Shown here: piece after piece, positions 25,158-38,285 of the stretch | How positions within the stretch are numbered: the first letter of the stretch is position 1 | Layout: every line of letters starts with the position of its first letter | Translations under genes and position numbers: made by a program | Assembly: GCF_002575655.3 (NCBI RefSeq) | Contig: NC_053041.3 | Span: forward strand, 377,749,054-377,813,053 | DNA from: Aegilops tauschii subsp. strangulata | Taxonomy: Eukaryota; Streptophyta; Magnoliopsida; Poales; Poaceae | Direction: 5' to 3' | DNA length: 64,000 nt | Notes under the pieces: model-generated | Told to the model about the DNA's origin: nothing | The model's database searches: none | The model's input: the letters and a program-made list of their open reading frames with translations, nothing else

Positions 25158-26716
25158 TGCTACCTCTTGAGCACTGCGTTGGTTTTCCCTTGAAGAGGAA
25201 AGGGTGATGCAGTAAAGTAGCGTAAGTATTTCCCTCAGTTTTTGAGAACCAAGGTATCAATCCAGTAGGAGACCACGCTCAAGTCCCTTGCACCTACACA
25301 AACAAATAAAAACCTCGCAACCAACGCAATAAAGGGGTTGTCAATCCCTTCACGGTCACTTACGAAAGTGAGATCTGATAGATATGATAAGATAATATTT
25401 TTGGTATTTTTATAATAAAGATGCAAAGTAAAATAAAAGGCAATAAAAATAGCTAAGTGTTGGAAGATTAATATGATGGAAAATAGACCCGGGGGCCATA
25501 GGTTTCACTAGTGGCTTCTCTCAAGATAGCATAAGTATTACGGTGGGTGAACAAATTACTGTTGAGCAATTGATAGAATTGAGCATAGTTATGAGAATTT
25601 CTAGGTATGATCATGTATATAGGCATCACGTCCGCGACAAGTAGACCGAAACGATTCTGCATCTACTACTATTACTCCACACATCGACCGCTATCCAGCA
25701 TGCATCTAGAGTATTAAGTTCATAAGAACAGAGTAATGCTTTAAGTAAGATGACATGATGTAGAGGGATAAACTCATGCAATATGATATAAACCCCATCT
25801 TTTTATCCTCGATGGCAACAATACAATACGTGTCTTGCTGCCCCTGCTGTCACTGGGAAAGGACACCACAAGATTGAACCCAAAGCTAAGCACTTCTCCC
25901 ATTGCAAGAAAGATCAATCTAGTAGGCCAAACCAAACTGATAATTTGAAGAGACTTGCAAAGATAACCAATCATACATAAAAGAATTCAGAGGAGATTCA
26001 AATATTGTTCATAGATAAACTTGATCATAAACCCACAATTCATCGGTCTCAACAAACACACCGCAAAAGAAGATTACATCGAATAGATCTCCACGAGAAT
26101 CGTGGAGACCTTTGTATTGAGATCCAAAGAGAGAGAATAAGCCATCTAGCTAATAATTATGGACCCGAAGGTCTGAGGTAAACTACTCACACATCATCGG
26201 AGAGGCTATGATATTGATGTAGAAGCCCTCCATGATCAATGCCCCCCTCCGGCAGGACGCCGGAAAAGGCCCCAAGATGGGATCTCACGGGTACAGAAGG
26301 TTGCGGCGGTGGAATTAGGTTTTCGTGGATGCTTTTGATGGTTTGGGGGTATGTAGGTATATATAGGAGGAAGAAGTACGTCGATGGAGCAACATGGGCC
26401 CCACCAGGGTGGAGGGCGCGCCCCCTGCCTCGTGCTCTCCTTGTTGATTGCTTTACATGGAATCCAAGTCCTCTGGATCATGTTTGTTCCAAAAATCATG
26501 TTCCCGAAGGTTTCATTCCGTTTGGACTCCGTTTGATATTCTTTTTCTGCGAAACTCTGAAATACGCAAAAAACAGGAATTTGGGCTGGGCCTCCGGTTA
26601 ATAGGTTAGTCCCAAAAATAATATCAAAGTGTGTAACAAAGCCCATTAATCATCCAAAATAGAATATAATATAGCATGAAGCAATCAAAGATTATAGATA
26701 CGTTGGAGACGTATCA
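25158..26716 (-). mobile_element. Antisense solo LTR, Athila-like (Sabrina-like)
   Basis: This single LTR is 1559 bp and runs on the plus strand from TGCTACCTCTTGAGC to GACGTATCA. It is flanked by GAAAT at 25153-25157 and 26717-26721. With no internal sequence and an intact duplication, it is a solo LTR left by recombination between the two LTRs of one element. On the minus strand it starts TGATACGTCTCCAACGTATC. It has a GGCGCGCC box at 26415-26422 and a TATA-like TATATATAC (minus strand, near 26355-26363). The Sabrina label is from memory. Confidence 0.88.
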
Positions 26717-28127
26717 GAAATCAATACCAAATGAGGTCCAAATGCAACGAAACTTTACGAAGAATTTTTATAGACCAGAAGACACCTAATGGGCCCTGGC
26801 TGCGCCTTGGGGTGCTCCGAGCAGAGCACAACACACCAGGGCGCTAGGAGGCCCAGGCGCGCCCTGGTGGGTTGTGCCCACCTCGGACCGCCTCTTTGCT
26901 CTATAAATACCCCAATATTCCAGAAACCCTAGAGGAGTCGACGAAAATCAATTCCAGCCGCCGCAGAGTCCAGAACCACCAGATCCAACCTAGAAACCTT
27001 CTTGGATGGGGTTCACCACCTCCATTGGTGCCTCTCCAATGATGCGTGAGTAGTTCTTTGTAGACCTTCGGGTCCGTAGTTAGTAGCTAGATGGCTTCCT
27101 CTCTCTCGCTGAATTCTCAATACAATGGTCTCTTCGAGATCCATATGATGTAACTCTTTTTGCGGTGTGTTTGTTGGGATCGATGAACTTTGAGTTTATG
27201 ATCAGATCTATCCTTTTATATCCATGAAAGTATTTGAGTTTCTTTCATCTCTTTTATGCATGATTGCTTATAGCCTCGTATTTCTTCTCCGATATTTGGG
27301 TTTTGTTTGGCCAACTTGATATATTTATCTTGCAATGGGAAGAGGTGCTTTGTAGTGGGTTCGATCTTACAGTGCTTGATCCCAGTGACAGAAAGGGAAC
27401 CGACACATATGTATCGTTGCTACTAAGGATAAAATGATGGGGTCTATCTCTATATAGATAGATCTTGTCTACATCATGTCATCGTTCTTATTGCATTACT
27501 CCGTTTCTCCATGAACTTAATACACTAGATGCATGCTGGATAGCGGTCGATGTGTGGAGTAATAGTAGTAGATGCAGGTAGGAGTCGGTCTACTAATCTT
27601 GGACGTGATGCATATGTAATGATCATTGCCTGGATATCGTCATGATTATTTGAAGTTCTATCAATTGCCCAACAGTAATTTGTTCACCCACCGTTTGCTA
27701 TTTTCTCAAGAGAAGCCACTAGTGAAACCTACGGCCCCCGTGTCTCTTTCTCATATTATTTGCCTTTGCGATCTATTTTCCTTTGCTTTTATTTTCAGAT
27801 CTATTAAACCAAAAATAAAAAAACACCTTGCTGCAATTTATTCTTATTTATTTTATTTGGCGTTCGATCTATCAATTTACTACAATTTTATTCATGTCTG
27901 TTTGCCCATCTTGGGGCACCGCTACCTGAAAGGGATTGACAACCCCTTTTACACGTCGGGTTGCGAGAAGTTGTTATTTGTGTGCAGGTGTTGTTTACAT
28001 TGTGTTGCTTGGTTCTCCTACTGGTTCGATAACCTTGGTTTCACATCTGAGGGAAATACCTACCGCCGTTGTGCTGCGTCATCCCTTCCTCTTTGGGGAA
28101 ATACTAACGTAGCTTCAAGCCGCATCA
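26717..28127 (+). mobile_element. 3' LTR of element B, second part
   Basis: It resumes after the solo LTR at 26722; 26717-26721 is the duplicated GAAAT. It ends GCCGCATCA at 28127, followed by the CTCCC duplication. Without the insert this LTR is about 1570 bp, close to the 5' LTR length. A CTCTATAAATA TATA box lies at about 26900-26910. Confidence 0.85.
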
Positions 28128-28132
28128 CTCCC

Positions 28133-29028
28133 CACCGGGAGTGAGTAATTCCTTCATAGGCTCGCTGGTCGGTGAGGAGTTGGATGAGATTCATCATGTA
28201 ATCGAGTTAGTTTTATTAGGGTTAATCCCTAGTATCCACTATGTTCTAAGATTGATGTTGATATGACTTTGCCCTGCTTAATGCTTGTCACTTTCGGCCT
28301 GGGTGCCATGATTTCAGATCTAGACCATTTATGTATCACCATTATATCTATGTTCTAGATCTGATCTTGCAAGTTATATTCACCCATTACGTGTTATGAT
28401 TCGTAAACCCCGGAGTGGCAGTAGTCGGGATACTTTTCGGTGATGACCGTACTTGGAGGAGTTCATGTATTCACTATGTGTTAATGCTTTGTTCCGGTTC
28501 TCTATTAAAAGGAGGCCTTAATATCCCTTAGTTTCCATATGGACCCTGCTGCCACGGGAGGGTAGGACAAAAGATGTCATGCAAGTTCTTTCCATAAGCA
28601 AGTATGACTATTTACGGAATACATGCCTACATTATATTTATGAATTGGAGCTAGTGTTGTATCACCCTAGGTTATGACTGTTATATGATCAATATCATCC
28701 AACGAATCCATCGATCCAATGCCTACGAATTTCTCGTATATTGTTCTTGCTAAGTTACTACTGCTACTATTACTGCTACACTTGCTACAAGATCATTGCT
28801 ATCATTGTTACCGTTACTATTGTTGTTGCTACTAGTATCAAAACTATCATACTACTTTGCTATTGATCACTGTGTTGCGGATAATTAATCTCCAGGTGTG
28901 GTTGAATTGACAATTCAGCTGTTAATACTTGCACATTTTTTTGGCTCCCCTTGCGTCGAATCAATAAATTTGGGTTGAATACTCTACCCTCGAAAATTGT
29001 TGCGATCCCCTATACTTGTGGGTTATCA
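28133..29028 (+). mobile_element. LTR of element C, second part
   Basis: This is the continuation of the LTR broken at 11327. It ends CCTATACTTGTGGGTTATCA at 29028, the same terminal words as element A's LTR. Joined across B the LTR is about 1.4 kb. No ORF is present. Confidence 0.75.
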
Positions 29029-29874
29029 GTTATACAGTTCTTATATGGTGGGTCATGCCACCACAATTTTCTTTCATTTAGTTTCTTCTCGATCGAAAGT
29101 TTTAGTGTTTGTCCGAATGCATTTCCCTCATAGCTATTTGCTCGAGTGTTTGTGTATATCTGTCTGAGTGAAATGCCTAGGACCCTATTTTCCCTCTATT
29201 CTATCTCTTCAGTCTATGCTGGTCCATTACAAATGCTGAGACTTTATCTAGAATGAAACTTTATCTGGTGTCCTTGACCACGATTAAGATTCGGTCCGAA
29301 CATTAATCTGTTTTGGCGAAAGTTGTCCAAAGTTTGGGGTTTCCCGCCCAAGTCAGTACCACAGTATTTTATGATGGTTGCAACATGTGATACATCAACT
29401 GCCATTCCATCTTGTCCGTTGAATCGCAATCGTCTCTACTTAGAGGCCGTTCGATCAAAATCCTCTGCGTGCCGTTATTTCCATTCGCATATAAAATCTG
29501 CACCGCTCTCCTTCTTCCATTTCACTTCTCTTTCTCCTCGCCTCCTCTCTGCCAAAACCCGCGCCGCAGGACTCCACCTTGAGCTCGTTGCCGACGACCT
29601 CTTCATCGCTTCACTGTTGTAAAGTGGTCACCGGAGTCCTTCCACACCGCCGCGGGACATCTTCTTCCCCGTGCTGTCGTAGCTGCTACACATCACCAAG
29701 CAAGGAGACGTGTGGTTTGAACTCGGGCCTCCGTCCTTCACGATTCGAGTTCATCCGCGGTAATTTCCTCTGATTTTACCGCATTTCTTAGATCTCAAAT
29801 TTACCTTCACTAGTGCGGATGTGGTTTGTAGTTGTTCCTCACATCCGAATCCATTCAGATCTAGGGTTTGTGTT
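29029..29874 (+). mobile_element. Element D, 5' untranslated region
   Basis: This sequence follows the C LTR and leads into D's long decayed ORF. It becomes pyrimidine-rich and GC-rich from about 29490 (CTCCTTCTTCCATTTCACTT), like a transcribed leader, and shows a TATA-like CGCATATAAAATC near 29488. The D 5' LTR and primer site are not recognised. They were either displaced by element C or lost. Confidence 0.5.
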
Positions 29875-32800
29875 ATGTTTCGCTCGAATGAAATGCCTAG
29901 CACGCTGTCTACTAGCTCGTTCTTCTTCGGACCTACTAGCTCGTTCTATATGTTCGATGAAGAAGAGGTATTCATGGGAACAACTGATGAATCCAAAGCT
30001 CCAAATGCCAAGGGCCCAACGGTAGGCCCATCTACCAGCAAAAGAAAGAGATCCGAACCAAATGACAACGAGCAAGAAGTAGATGCTCCGAAGAAAAGAA
30101 AAGGTGGCAGGCAACCCTTCACAAATTCAGCTCACTATATATCACATGACAAATACAACACTATTCCAGGAGAAAATTCATCAACGAAAAGAAGGCGTCT
30201 ACAAAAGATTCTACGTCATTGGGTACGGAAGTGGTTCAACTATAAAATGGTTCATCCTTGATATGCCAAGAACTTTGCCTTCCATCCTCCTTGGGGTGAC
30301 TGTCGTGAAATTGGACTCATCCGTGCAAGTGATCCCCAGGAAAGGCCTCCACCACCTCCTAATGCTGATGACTCTTCGCTCAAAACACCTGACTCTTATC
30401 CCGAAGAAAAGGCCAAGCGCCTAAAGAATGCAGAAAAGAGAGCCAACAAGATTGAAAAGGAAAGAGCTAGAGAAGAAGAAAATCATCGTCTCATCAAATC
30501 TGATGTCAAACAGAAAAAGGCTAAAGGAAAATCATAAGGGCGCTCAAAGCACAAACATGAGCCTAGATCTGCTACTTTAAAGAAAAAGAGCGTGCCAAAG
30601 TGATGGCCTACTAAACCTGTTGAGCGTGATCGCTTTCCTCCGATCAAGATGATCCTCCACTCACAAGATAAGAATTTGACGCAACTCTCTTAGAACAAGT
30701 GAACATCACTTCATCCACCATTCTGCCTGATCTTCGAGCTCGTGCTATCCCAATAGCAACTCCGAAGAAGAACCCATTGAAGAGAAAGACTCCTCCTACC
30801 ACTGTCACAATAGTTTATCAAGTAAATACAAACCCTCATCCTGATGCAATTGACCTGCAAGACTTGGTAGTTGATGCCCTGGTAGGCGCAGCTAAGCCAA
30901 GAGAAAAGCTCCCAAAGCAAAAGGTGAAGAAAATCACGGCTCCCTCTGCCAAGCAAAGTGCTCCGCAAGGAAATACAGTGAACGAAAAAGCAGCCCAATT
31001 TGCTCTGAAGTTGACACAACCTTTGGCTTCAGTGCCTCCGATCGAGCAAAATCTAGTTCAGCCTGCTCCTGTTGCACAGACCAATGATGACTCTGATGCA
31101 CCACATTACTTAAATCAAGTGTTCATCGTGGAGTAGCTTGAAAGATTTGTGGAGAACCTGTTTCATGGAGAAGTGGAATCTTTGCCCATTCCCTCTGAAG
31201 TAATTGCTCTAGTTATTGATCTGGTTTGAGACATGAGAGATGATTCTGTTGAGATAAATGACCTCACTTCCCAGCTCAATGAGCTTGACAACCATATGAA
31301 GGCTACGTAATCCAAGTTTGTCATCAAACAACTTGAAGAATGTTATGTGGATGTCAATCGAGCCTTGAGTATCCTTTAGAACAGAAGATTAGGGTTTCAT
31401 TCTAATCTGGATCAAATTGTTCGCAAGATATGCCTCGGTCATCAAGCCTAAGCCACCGGATATAATGATCTTGTCAAAGGGCATATTGATCCATCGAAGC
31501 AAAAGAAGAAGAAGAAAATTGAAAAGAAGAATGCTCCTCCTCCTCCTACGAAAGAAAAGTCTCCAGATGTTGTACCATAGAAGGAAAACTCTCCAGAACC
31601 TGCAATTCCCTCACAAGTTCATGTATCAAATGCAGATGCTCCTACTTCGCCGAGGCCAACTGAAACACTGCTTGTGGCTTCCCCCGTTCATGAAGGAAAT
31701 CCTTCTCAGCAAAATGTTTCAGAAGAAGGTGAAATTCCTTAGACTGCTCCCCAAGCATCTCCTGCTCATGTTGAACCTAATGATTCGTTTCCTCCCTCTG
31801 CTCCTCAACCGACTCCCGAAGAACATTATCATCAATCCCCAGTGCCTGACAATGCTACAGTTTCACATGCTAAAGTGTCTGATCCCTCTCCACTGCGAAT
31901 TTCACTCAACACTACAAGAAGAACTTCAGATGTTGGTCCTTCTGTAGCAAAGTCAGCTTCTGCTCATCACTCAGATTCGGTAATTTATGGCGATGAAGTG
32001 ATTTTCATTGAAGATGAGCTCAAATACCCTTATCCTCGCAAACAACTGCCATTATTCTCTATCGGCGTTGGCGTCAAAGGGCCACTTTTCAACCAGAACA
32101 CTCATCCTATTTTCTTTCAAGAGAGTCCATACAGCAAGCCTCGCACTTCTGAATCTCCTCGATTCTGGACTCAAGAACATGCTATATTTTATTCTCGGAT
32201 TCTTTATGACAGCCGCAAGATTTTTCCTCATGAGTTCTCGGATATCGCTGCGATGAAGAACATTGGTTGCTTCAATCAAGTATTGCAAGATATCAAAGAT
32301 TTTGGCATCACGCATGTCTTTGCATTTCAGCATCTGTGGAACAGAGAGATTATACTTCAATTCTATGCCACACTGTATATCTCTGGTGATGAAGCTGATA
32401 GCACCAAGTGGATCTTGGAATGGATGACCGAAGGGAAACACATAAAATGCTCTACAATGGACTTTGTCTCACACTTTCATTTCCCTCTGTTCGAGCATGG
32501 AAAGAATGAGATTCGACTTCATAACATTGATGCCATCTCTGATGATGATTTCCGTTGCACAATGGATCAAGAAAAGATTCATGACTACAATGGCCCTCCC
32601 TTGCCCGAGCACTTGACCTTTGACAATCAAACTCTATATCATTTGCTCACTTATACCATCTGTCCTCTGGCTGGGATGAACTCTGACAATGCTATATCTG
32701 ACATTCTTCAAAACACCATCCATGCCATTTCCCAAGGATTTGTCTTCGATGTCGAAGATATGTTTCTGTGCATTCTGAAGGATTCAGCTCAACATCTGAA

Positions 32801-33578
32801 GACTATCAAACTATTTGCGCCTTGGATACAAAAGGTGGTTGATTATGCTATGAGAACCGAATATCTAGCGAAAGTCAGTCACAAAAGCTTCATTCCTCCG
32901 GTATGCAATACATTGCAAGTCATGGACGATTTTTCTTCAGGCAAAGCACTAGTATCAAGCCCTCTAGATTATCATAACACATTCAATGGGCCACGGACCT
33001 CAGCGTGATCGACAACCAAACACACAACCTCCTTCCCATCTTGAAGTGAGTTTGCGCAATCAACAGCTGCTGTTGCAAGATATGGCTTAGGATCGCCGAG
33101 AAAAAGAACATCTGGCTGCCGAATTGAATGCCATCAACAACCATACAAAATTTGTGCAATGATCACGGCTGAAAATAAGAAGCGCCTATGGAAATTGCTT
33201 CAGAAATTCTTCTCCAAGAAATAATTGAGCAACTCAGATCTTAACGAGTTGTATGACTATATTGATCAAGGTTTCTCTGCTGAAGATTTTCAAGATTGTA
33301 TCACTCCGCCTCTACCAGCTCGTGAACCAACAACAGATTTACTTCGATTTAAACTACGCAAATTGCTCAATGAATCAAAAGCCTCCTCATCTACTGAGAA
33401 GCCTGCTGAAGAAAATGTGTTGTCGCGCAAAAATCAACAAGATGATCCCAATATACCTCCATCTTCTCAGCCCCAAGCCAATATTGAAGCATCTGCTGCT
33501 GCTGACGAAGAAGATTTTCCAGCCACCTCCGAATCAGAAACATCTTCGGGCAGTTCTTCAGGCGATGCCTCAGAGTGA
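29875..33578 (+). pseudogene. Element D non-gag, non-pol ORF (decayed plant-transposon protein)
   Basis: A long coding relic starts at ATG 29875 (MFRSNEMPSTLS). The N-terminal part (29875-30537, with a TGA at 30259-30261) is basic and lysine-rich, with nuclear-localisation-like KRKR and KKRK. The middle (30699-31840) is proline- and lysine-rich with several stops. The best-preserved segment, 31842-33008 (388 codons), is a folded-looking domain with WNREIILQFYATLY and WILEWMTEGKHIKCSTMDFV. This resembles the Athila ORF-1/putative plant transposon families by general pattern, not by search. A Ser/Glu-rich acidic tail follows at 33225-33578. No zinc knuckle, protease, RT or integrase motif is seen. 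It lies directly upstream of a polypurine tract and LTR, so it belongs to an LTR retrotransposon that depends on others. Function unknown. Confidence 0.65.
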
Positions 33579-34124
33579 ATCAAGTTCACCTCTTTTCGCA
33601 CTCATGTTATTCGTCACCTTTTTGACACTAGTTGACAAAAATGGGGAGAATTACATCAAGAGTTTTGATAGATTTGCTCTTTTGGATTTGGTCTCTGTGT
33701 TTATTTGCTCTGTTTTATGAGACTTTTGTGCTATGTGCTTCAAAGATTATCTGTGCTCTGATGTAAAACTTCTGATCTGTGATTTTATATTAATAACCCC
33801 ACCTGCTGCACTATTTTCTCTCGAAGCATTTGTTTTGCATGTGGAATTATTATCAGAAGCTATGAATGACTACACTATATACTCGATGGATTACTTATCA
33901 TCAGTGCGAATCATTTCCTCGAATTATTGAAAAATCCTCCACTTACTTAAATGAATCGCAAGGAATTTCATTTTATATCATTGACCCTGCATACAACTAG
34001 GGCGGTATATTTCATCATAGAGTCAAGTAACGCAAGTTCACTCTTGTTCGATTTACATTTCACTTATCTTTCTTCACTTTGATGATTATCTGTTTTGTCA
34101 ACAACCGTCCAAAAAGGGGGAGAG
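33579..34124 (+). mobile_element. Element D 3' untranslated region and polypurine tract
   Basis: AT-rich sequence without a gene. It ends in AAAAAGGGGGAGAG (34111-34124), a textbook polypurine tract adjoining the LTR start TGTTGGTGCAATG. Confidence 0.75.
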
Positions 34125-34998
34125 TGTTGGTGCAATGATAGGCCCCTTATGTTTTCGAGTTTGTTGACATAAAAAGTATGGGACTTATGTGTTTGCTAAT
34201 GCACACAAAGTAACAGGTCCCTGAAGTATCGAGGAGTTTGATGCAAATGACGAAGAAAATCTTCCTGCGATGCAGCGAAGGTTATCACCGAAGATGATGC
34301 TAACAAGAGTGACCCCTAAAAATTGTTAAAGTTCAAGCAATTGGTTCGGTGTAATGTTCGAAGAAAATGACTGCACTCGAGGAAGAATGAAGACAAAGTG
34401 AAGACGTGGCATTTTTTCGTTATTCTTCTTCTTTCATTAAGTAATAGGACCACCATACTATTAATAGGGGTGTAGCGTTCGAAGCTTTGATCCTCTGATG
34501 CTAAACCCAAATCCTATGAAAGCTGTGAGAGAAATCTCTTTGTGTCCCGAGCAAATACTTGCCAGCAAGAGACTGTGATCTTCTTCGCTGTGAGAGATTT
34601 GTCTCAAACCGAGGAGTTAGCATTACTTGTTCCTCAAGTAATGTTATCGCTGCTCCAAAATCTGACCGTTGCAAACGTGTCGGTTGGCCATTGGCTGGAC
34701 CTCGTGTCCAAAATGGTCATTTCCATCTAGGAAGGCGGAGGCTATAAATAGCCACCGCGCGCCGGCTCTGTCCGGTGGATGCTCCATTTGATTCTGAGAA
34801 GATTGTTGAGCAACCCACTCTCCGAGCAATTTGAGTTTAAAATCCACAGAGAGAAAAACCCTAGAGCCGAAGAATTAGATCGTGGTTCAGCATCACTAGA
34901 ATCTAAGTCTAGTACACTCTACCTATTACTCTTGAGAGTTGCAAACTCTCTAGATGGTTAGGTGTCAATTTCTTTAGAGACCAAGAGTGATTGTGGTA
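34125..34998 (+). mobile_element. 3' LTR of element D, truncated by element E
   Basis: It begins TGTTGGTGCAATGATAGGCC after the polypurine tract. A TATA box TATAAATA at 34743-34750 in GGCTATAAATAGCC marks the promoter. The LTR is cut at 34998, where antisense element E starts; the rest would lie right of the window. The last bases TGGTA (34994-34998) are the presumed E target duplication. Confidence 0.75.
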
Positions 34999-36588
34999 TG
35001 ATGGCTCGTGTCCGCGTCAGTATCTCCCCGAAGAGGAAGGGATGATGTAGCACATCTATGGTAGGTATTTCCCTCAGTTATGAAACCAAGGTTATCGAAC
35101 CAGTAGGAGAACCAAGCAACACTATGTAAACGGTACCTGCACTCAAAGAACAAATACTTGCAACCTGACGCGTAAGAGGGGTTCTCAATCCCTCTCGGGT
35201 AAAAGATAGATTGGTTTGTGGTAGATTGGATATATAGATCTCGATAAAACGCGAACAAAAATAAATAACAAAAAATTGCAGCAAGGTATGTTTGGGTTTT
35301 TGTAATAATAGATCTGAAAATAAAAGCGGCAAATAATAGATCGAAAAGCAAATATGATAAAGAATAGACCCCGGGGGGCGTAGATTTCACTAGTGGCTTC
35401 TCTCGAGAAAAATAGCATACGGCGGGTAAACAAATTACTATTGGATAATTGATATAACTTCAAATAATTATGGCGATATCCAGGCAATGATCAATATATA
35501 GGCATCACATCCAAGATTAGTAGACCGACTCCTGCCTGCATCTACTACTATTACTCCACACATCGCTCGCTATCCAGCATACATCTAGTGTATTAAGTTC
35601 ATGGAAAGATGGAGTAATGCAATAAGAACGATGACATGATGTAGACAAGATCTATTCATGTAGGAATAGACCCCATCTTGTTATCCTTAATGGCAACGAT
35701 CAATACGTGTCTTGCTCACCCTTCTATCACTCGGAAAGAACACCGCACGACCGAACCCATCACAAAGCACCTCTTCCCATGGCAGGAAAAATCGATCTAG
35801 TTGGCCTAACTAAACCAAATATTCGAAGAAGAAATACGAGGCTATAAGTAATCATGCATATAAGAGATCAAAACTCAAATAACTTTTATGGATAAAATAG
35901 ATCTGATCATAAACTCAAAGTTCATCGGGTCGCAACAAACACACCGCAAAAAGAGTTACATCAAATAGATCTCCAAGAGACCATTGTATTGAGAATCAAA
36001 AGAGAGAGAGAGAGAGAGAGGAAGCCATCTAGCTAATGTCTATGGACCCGTATGTTACAATGAACTACTCACGCATCATCCAAGAGGCACCAATGAGGAT
36101 GATAAACCCCTCCGTGATGGTGTCTAGATTGGTTCTAGTGGTTCTGGAACTTGCGGCGGCTGGAATTGTGTTTCGTTGACTCCCCTAGGGTTTTTGGATT
36201 TTTGGGGTATTTATAGAGTAAAGAGGCGGTGCAGGAGGCGGCCGAGGTGGGCACAACCCTCTAGGGCGCGTCTGGGCCCCTAGGCGCGCCCAGGTGGGTT
36301 GTGCTCCCCTCGGAGCCTCCCCCTCTGGTACTTTTTTGGCCCAATAGGTTTCTTCTGGTCCAGAAAAATTCTCCAAAAAGTTTTGCCGGGATTGGACTCC
36401 ATTTGGTATTGATTTTTTGCGAAGTACAAAACAAGCAAAAAATAGCAACATGCACTAGGCACTATGTCAATAAGTTAGTCCCAAAAAATGATATATAAAG
36501 TTGCTATAAAATGATTGTAAAACATCCAAGAATGATAATATAACAGCATGGAACAAGCAAAAATAATAGATATGTTGGAGACGTATCA
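34999..36588 (-). mobile_element. 3' LTR of antisense element E
   Basis: It is 1590 bp and similar to the LTRs of elements B and F. On the minus strand it starts at 36588 (TGATACGTCTCCAACATATC) and ends at 34999 (GAGCCATCA). It contains GGCGCGCC at 36283-36290, a TATA box (minus CTCTATAAATA, about 36221-36211) and a (GA)n run near 36001-36020. Confidence 0.82.
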
Positions 36589-37878
36589 GCATCCCTAAGC
36601 TTAATTCCATCTCGTCCTCTATTAGGTAAATGATAAAAACAAAAAAATTGATGTGGAATGCTGCCTAACATGTTCATCACATATTTCTTTCTTTTGTAGC
36701 ATGGACATATGGACTTTTGTATGATTCAAAGCAATAGTCTAGTTTTGGCATGAGGATTTAAATACTCAACCATATCAACAAGCAACCATGTCTTTCAAAA
36801 TATCAACACTAAAGCAAGCTATCCCTAAGCCATCATGCTCAATCGTTGATCCATTCATGAAACACACTCGCATATTAGCTACACCCAATGCTCAAGTACG
36901 ATCATAGTGCTACTTAGTTGGTGCTTTATAAGATAAGATGGAGACTCAAATAAAACAATTTGCATAAAGTATATATAAAGGCCCTTCACAGAGGAGAGTA
37001 GGGATTTGTAGAGGTGCCAGAGCTCAAAGCGAAAAAATAGAAATAAAACATTTTGGGTGGGATGCTTTTCCTGTCGACGAAAATGATCGAGTAGTTCCCA
37101 AACATATTTAGAGAGCAATTTTTATTGCTTGCACCGATGACAACTTACTTGAAGGATCTTACTCAATCCATAGGTAGGTATGGTGGACTCTCATGGCAAA
37201 ACTGGTTTAAGGGATGTTTGGAAGCACAAGTAGTATCTCTACTTGGTGCAAAGAATTTGGCTATCATGAGAGGGAAAGGCAAGCTCGACATGTTGGATGA
37301 TCCATGACAATATAACTTCTATTCGGATATAAGAAAACATAACCTATTATGTTGTCTTCCTTGTCCAACATCAACCTTTTAGCATGTCATATTTTAATGA
37401 GTGCTCACAATTACAAAGGATGTCCAAGATAGTATATTTATATGTGAAGCCTCTCTTTCTTTATTACTTCCTATTAATTGCAACAATGACCAAAACTAAG
37501 TTTGTCAACTCTCAACAACTTTTATTCATCGTACTCTTTTTATGTGAAGTCATTACTTTCCATAAGATTAATATATGATCTTTTTATTTGTTCTTATTCT
37601 TTCTTTTATTTAGTTCCCTCAAGATCATAGCGAGAAAGCAAAGCCCTTAACTCAAGACTACTCTTTATTATATATCTCAAGGACTCGATTACATAGATAG
37701 AGATCAAAACAAAACTCAAACCTAGATCATACCAAAAACTTTATTCTACTAGATCAAGATATAACCAAAAGGATCGAACTAAGAAAAACAATAAAGATAA
37801 AGGTGTGATGGTCATACGATAACGGGGCACCTCCCCCAAGCTTGGCAGTTGCCAAGGGGAGTGCGCATACCCATGTAT
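36589..37878 (-). mobile_element. Element E 3' non-coding region with polypurine tract
   Basis: On the minus strand it ends AATTAAGCTTAGGGATGC next to the LTR, corresponding to the polypurine tracts of B and F. The region matches parts of the B and F 3' regions (for example the actives around 36640-37060). No coding potential is seen. Confidence 0.7.
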
Positions 37879-38270
37879 TTAGATCTCTTTCTTCGGAGGT
37901 GGTGATGAAGGAGTTGTTGCATTCTTCTTCTCTAACTTGCATCTGAGGCTAAAATTTTCCTCCCTCAGATCCTCATTCTCGAGCTCGAGTTTCATTATCT
38001 TTTTGCATAATGCCGCTTGTTGTCCTGCGAAAAACGTGGTAGGATAGATTGGACCTTAGGGAGGCTTGACTTCTTGAACTCCACATGCATATCGCCAGGT
38101 TGAGGTAGTGGATCGTCCTCTTCATCGGAGCTTGTCTCCTCCTTCCCCTTTGGGTTATAGTCTTCTTCTCCCTCCGTGGTCCAACCATAATGTTCCAAAT
38201 CCCCATACGCTTTTGGGTTTGTGATAAAATCGGCCATGTAGCTCTCTCCCTCCGAATCTTGGGGCGACAT
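37879..38270 (-). pseudogene. Element E env-position ORF, acidic protein with C-terminal coiled coil
   Basis: It starts at ATG 38270 (MSPQDSEGESYMADF) and is open for 91 codons to 37995. A frameshift near 38010-38030 joins it to a second frame reading MKLELENEDLREENFSL and ending at TAA 37881-37879, about 130 residues in all. The N-terminal two thirds is acidic with a DEEDD run. The tail has heptad-spaced leucines suggesting a coiled coil. No signal peptide or membrane segment is seen, so an envelope role is not supported. It sits between integrase and the 3' region, the env position of Athila-type elements. I recall similar ORFs in other Triticeae elements but cannot name a function. Confidence 0.6.
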
Positions 38271-38285
38271 CTTGCTCCAAATCTG

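Larger units (their letters stand above)
11328..28127 (+). mobile_element. Element B: complete non-autonomous Athila-like retrotransposon with two nested insertions
   Basis: Boundaries are set by LTR ends and the CTCCC duplication. The order is 5' LTR (11328-12912), tRNA-Asp-type primer site (12924-12941), one small ORF of unknown function (13114-13803), a long 3' non-coding region and the 3' LTR (24994-28127). A Copia element (15391-24089) sits in the 3' region and a solo LTR (25158-26716) in the 3' LTR. Without these B is about 6.5 kb. No gag, protease, reverse transcriptase or integrase is present, so B must have moved using proteins from a relative, presumably an autonomous Athila element. 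Confidence 0.85.

Noticed and set aside
25158..26716. Reading the solo LTR as part of element B's own LTR
   Set aside because: It is in reverse orientation, has its own TG...CA ends and a GAAAT duplication.
29821..30114. A host gene starting near 29500 with leader and basic protein
   Set aside because: The ORF is broken many times and leads into a polypurine tract and LTR, so it belongs to a retrotransposon.
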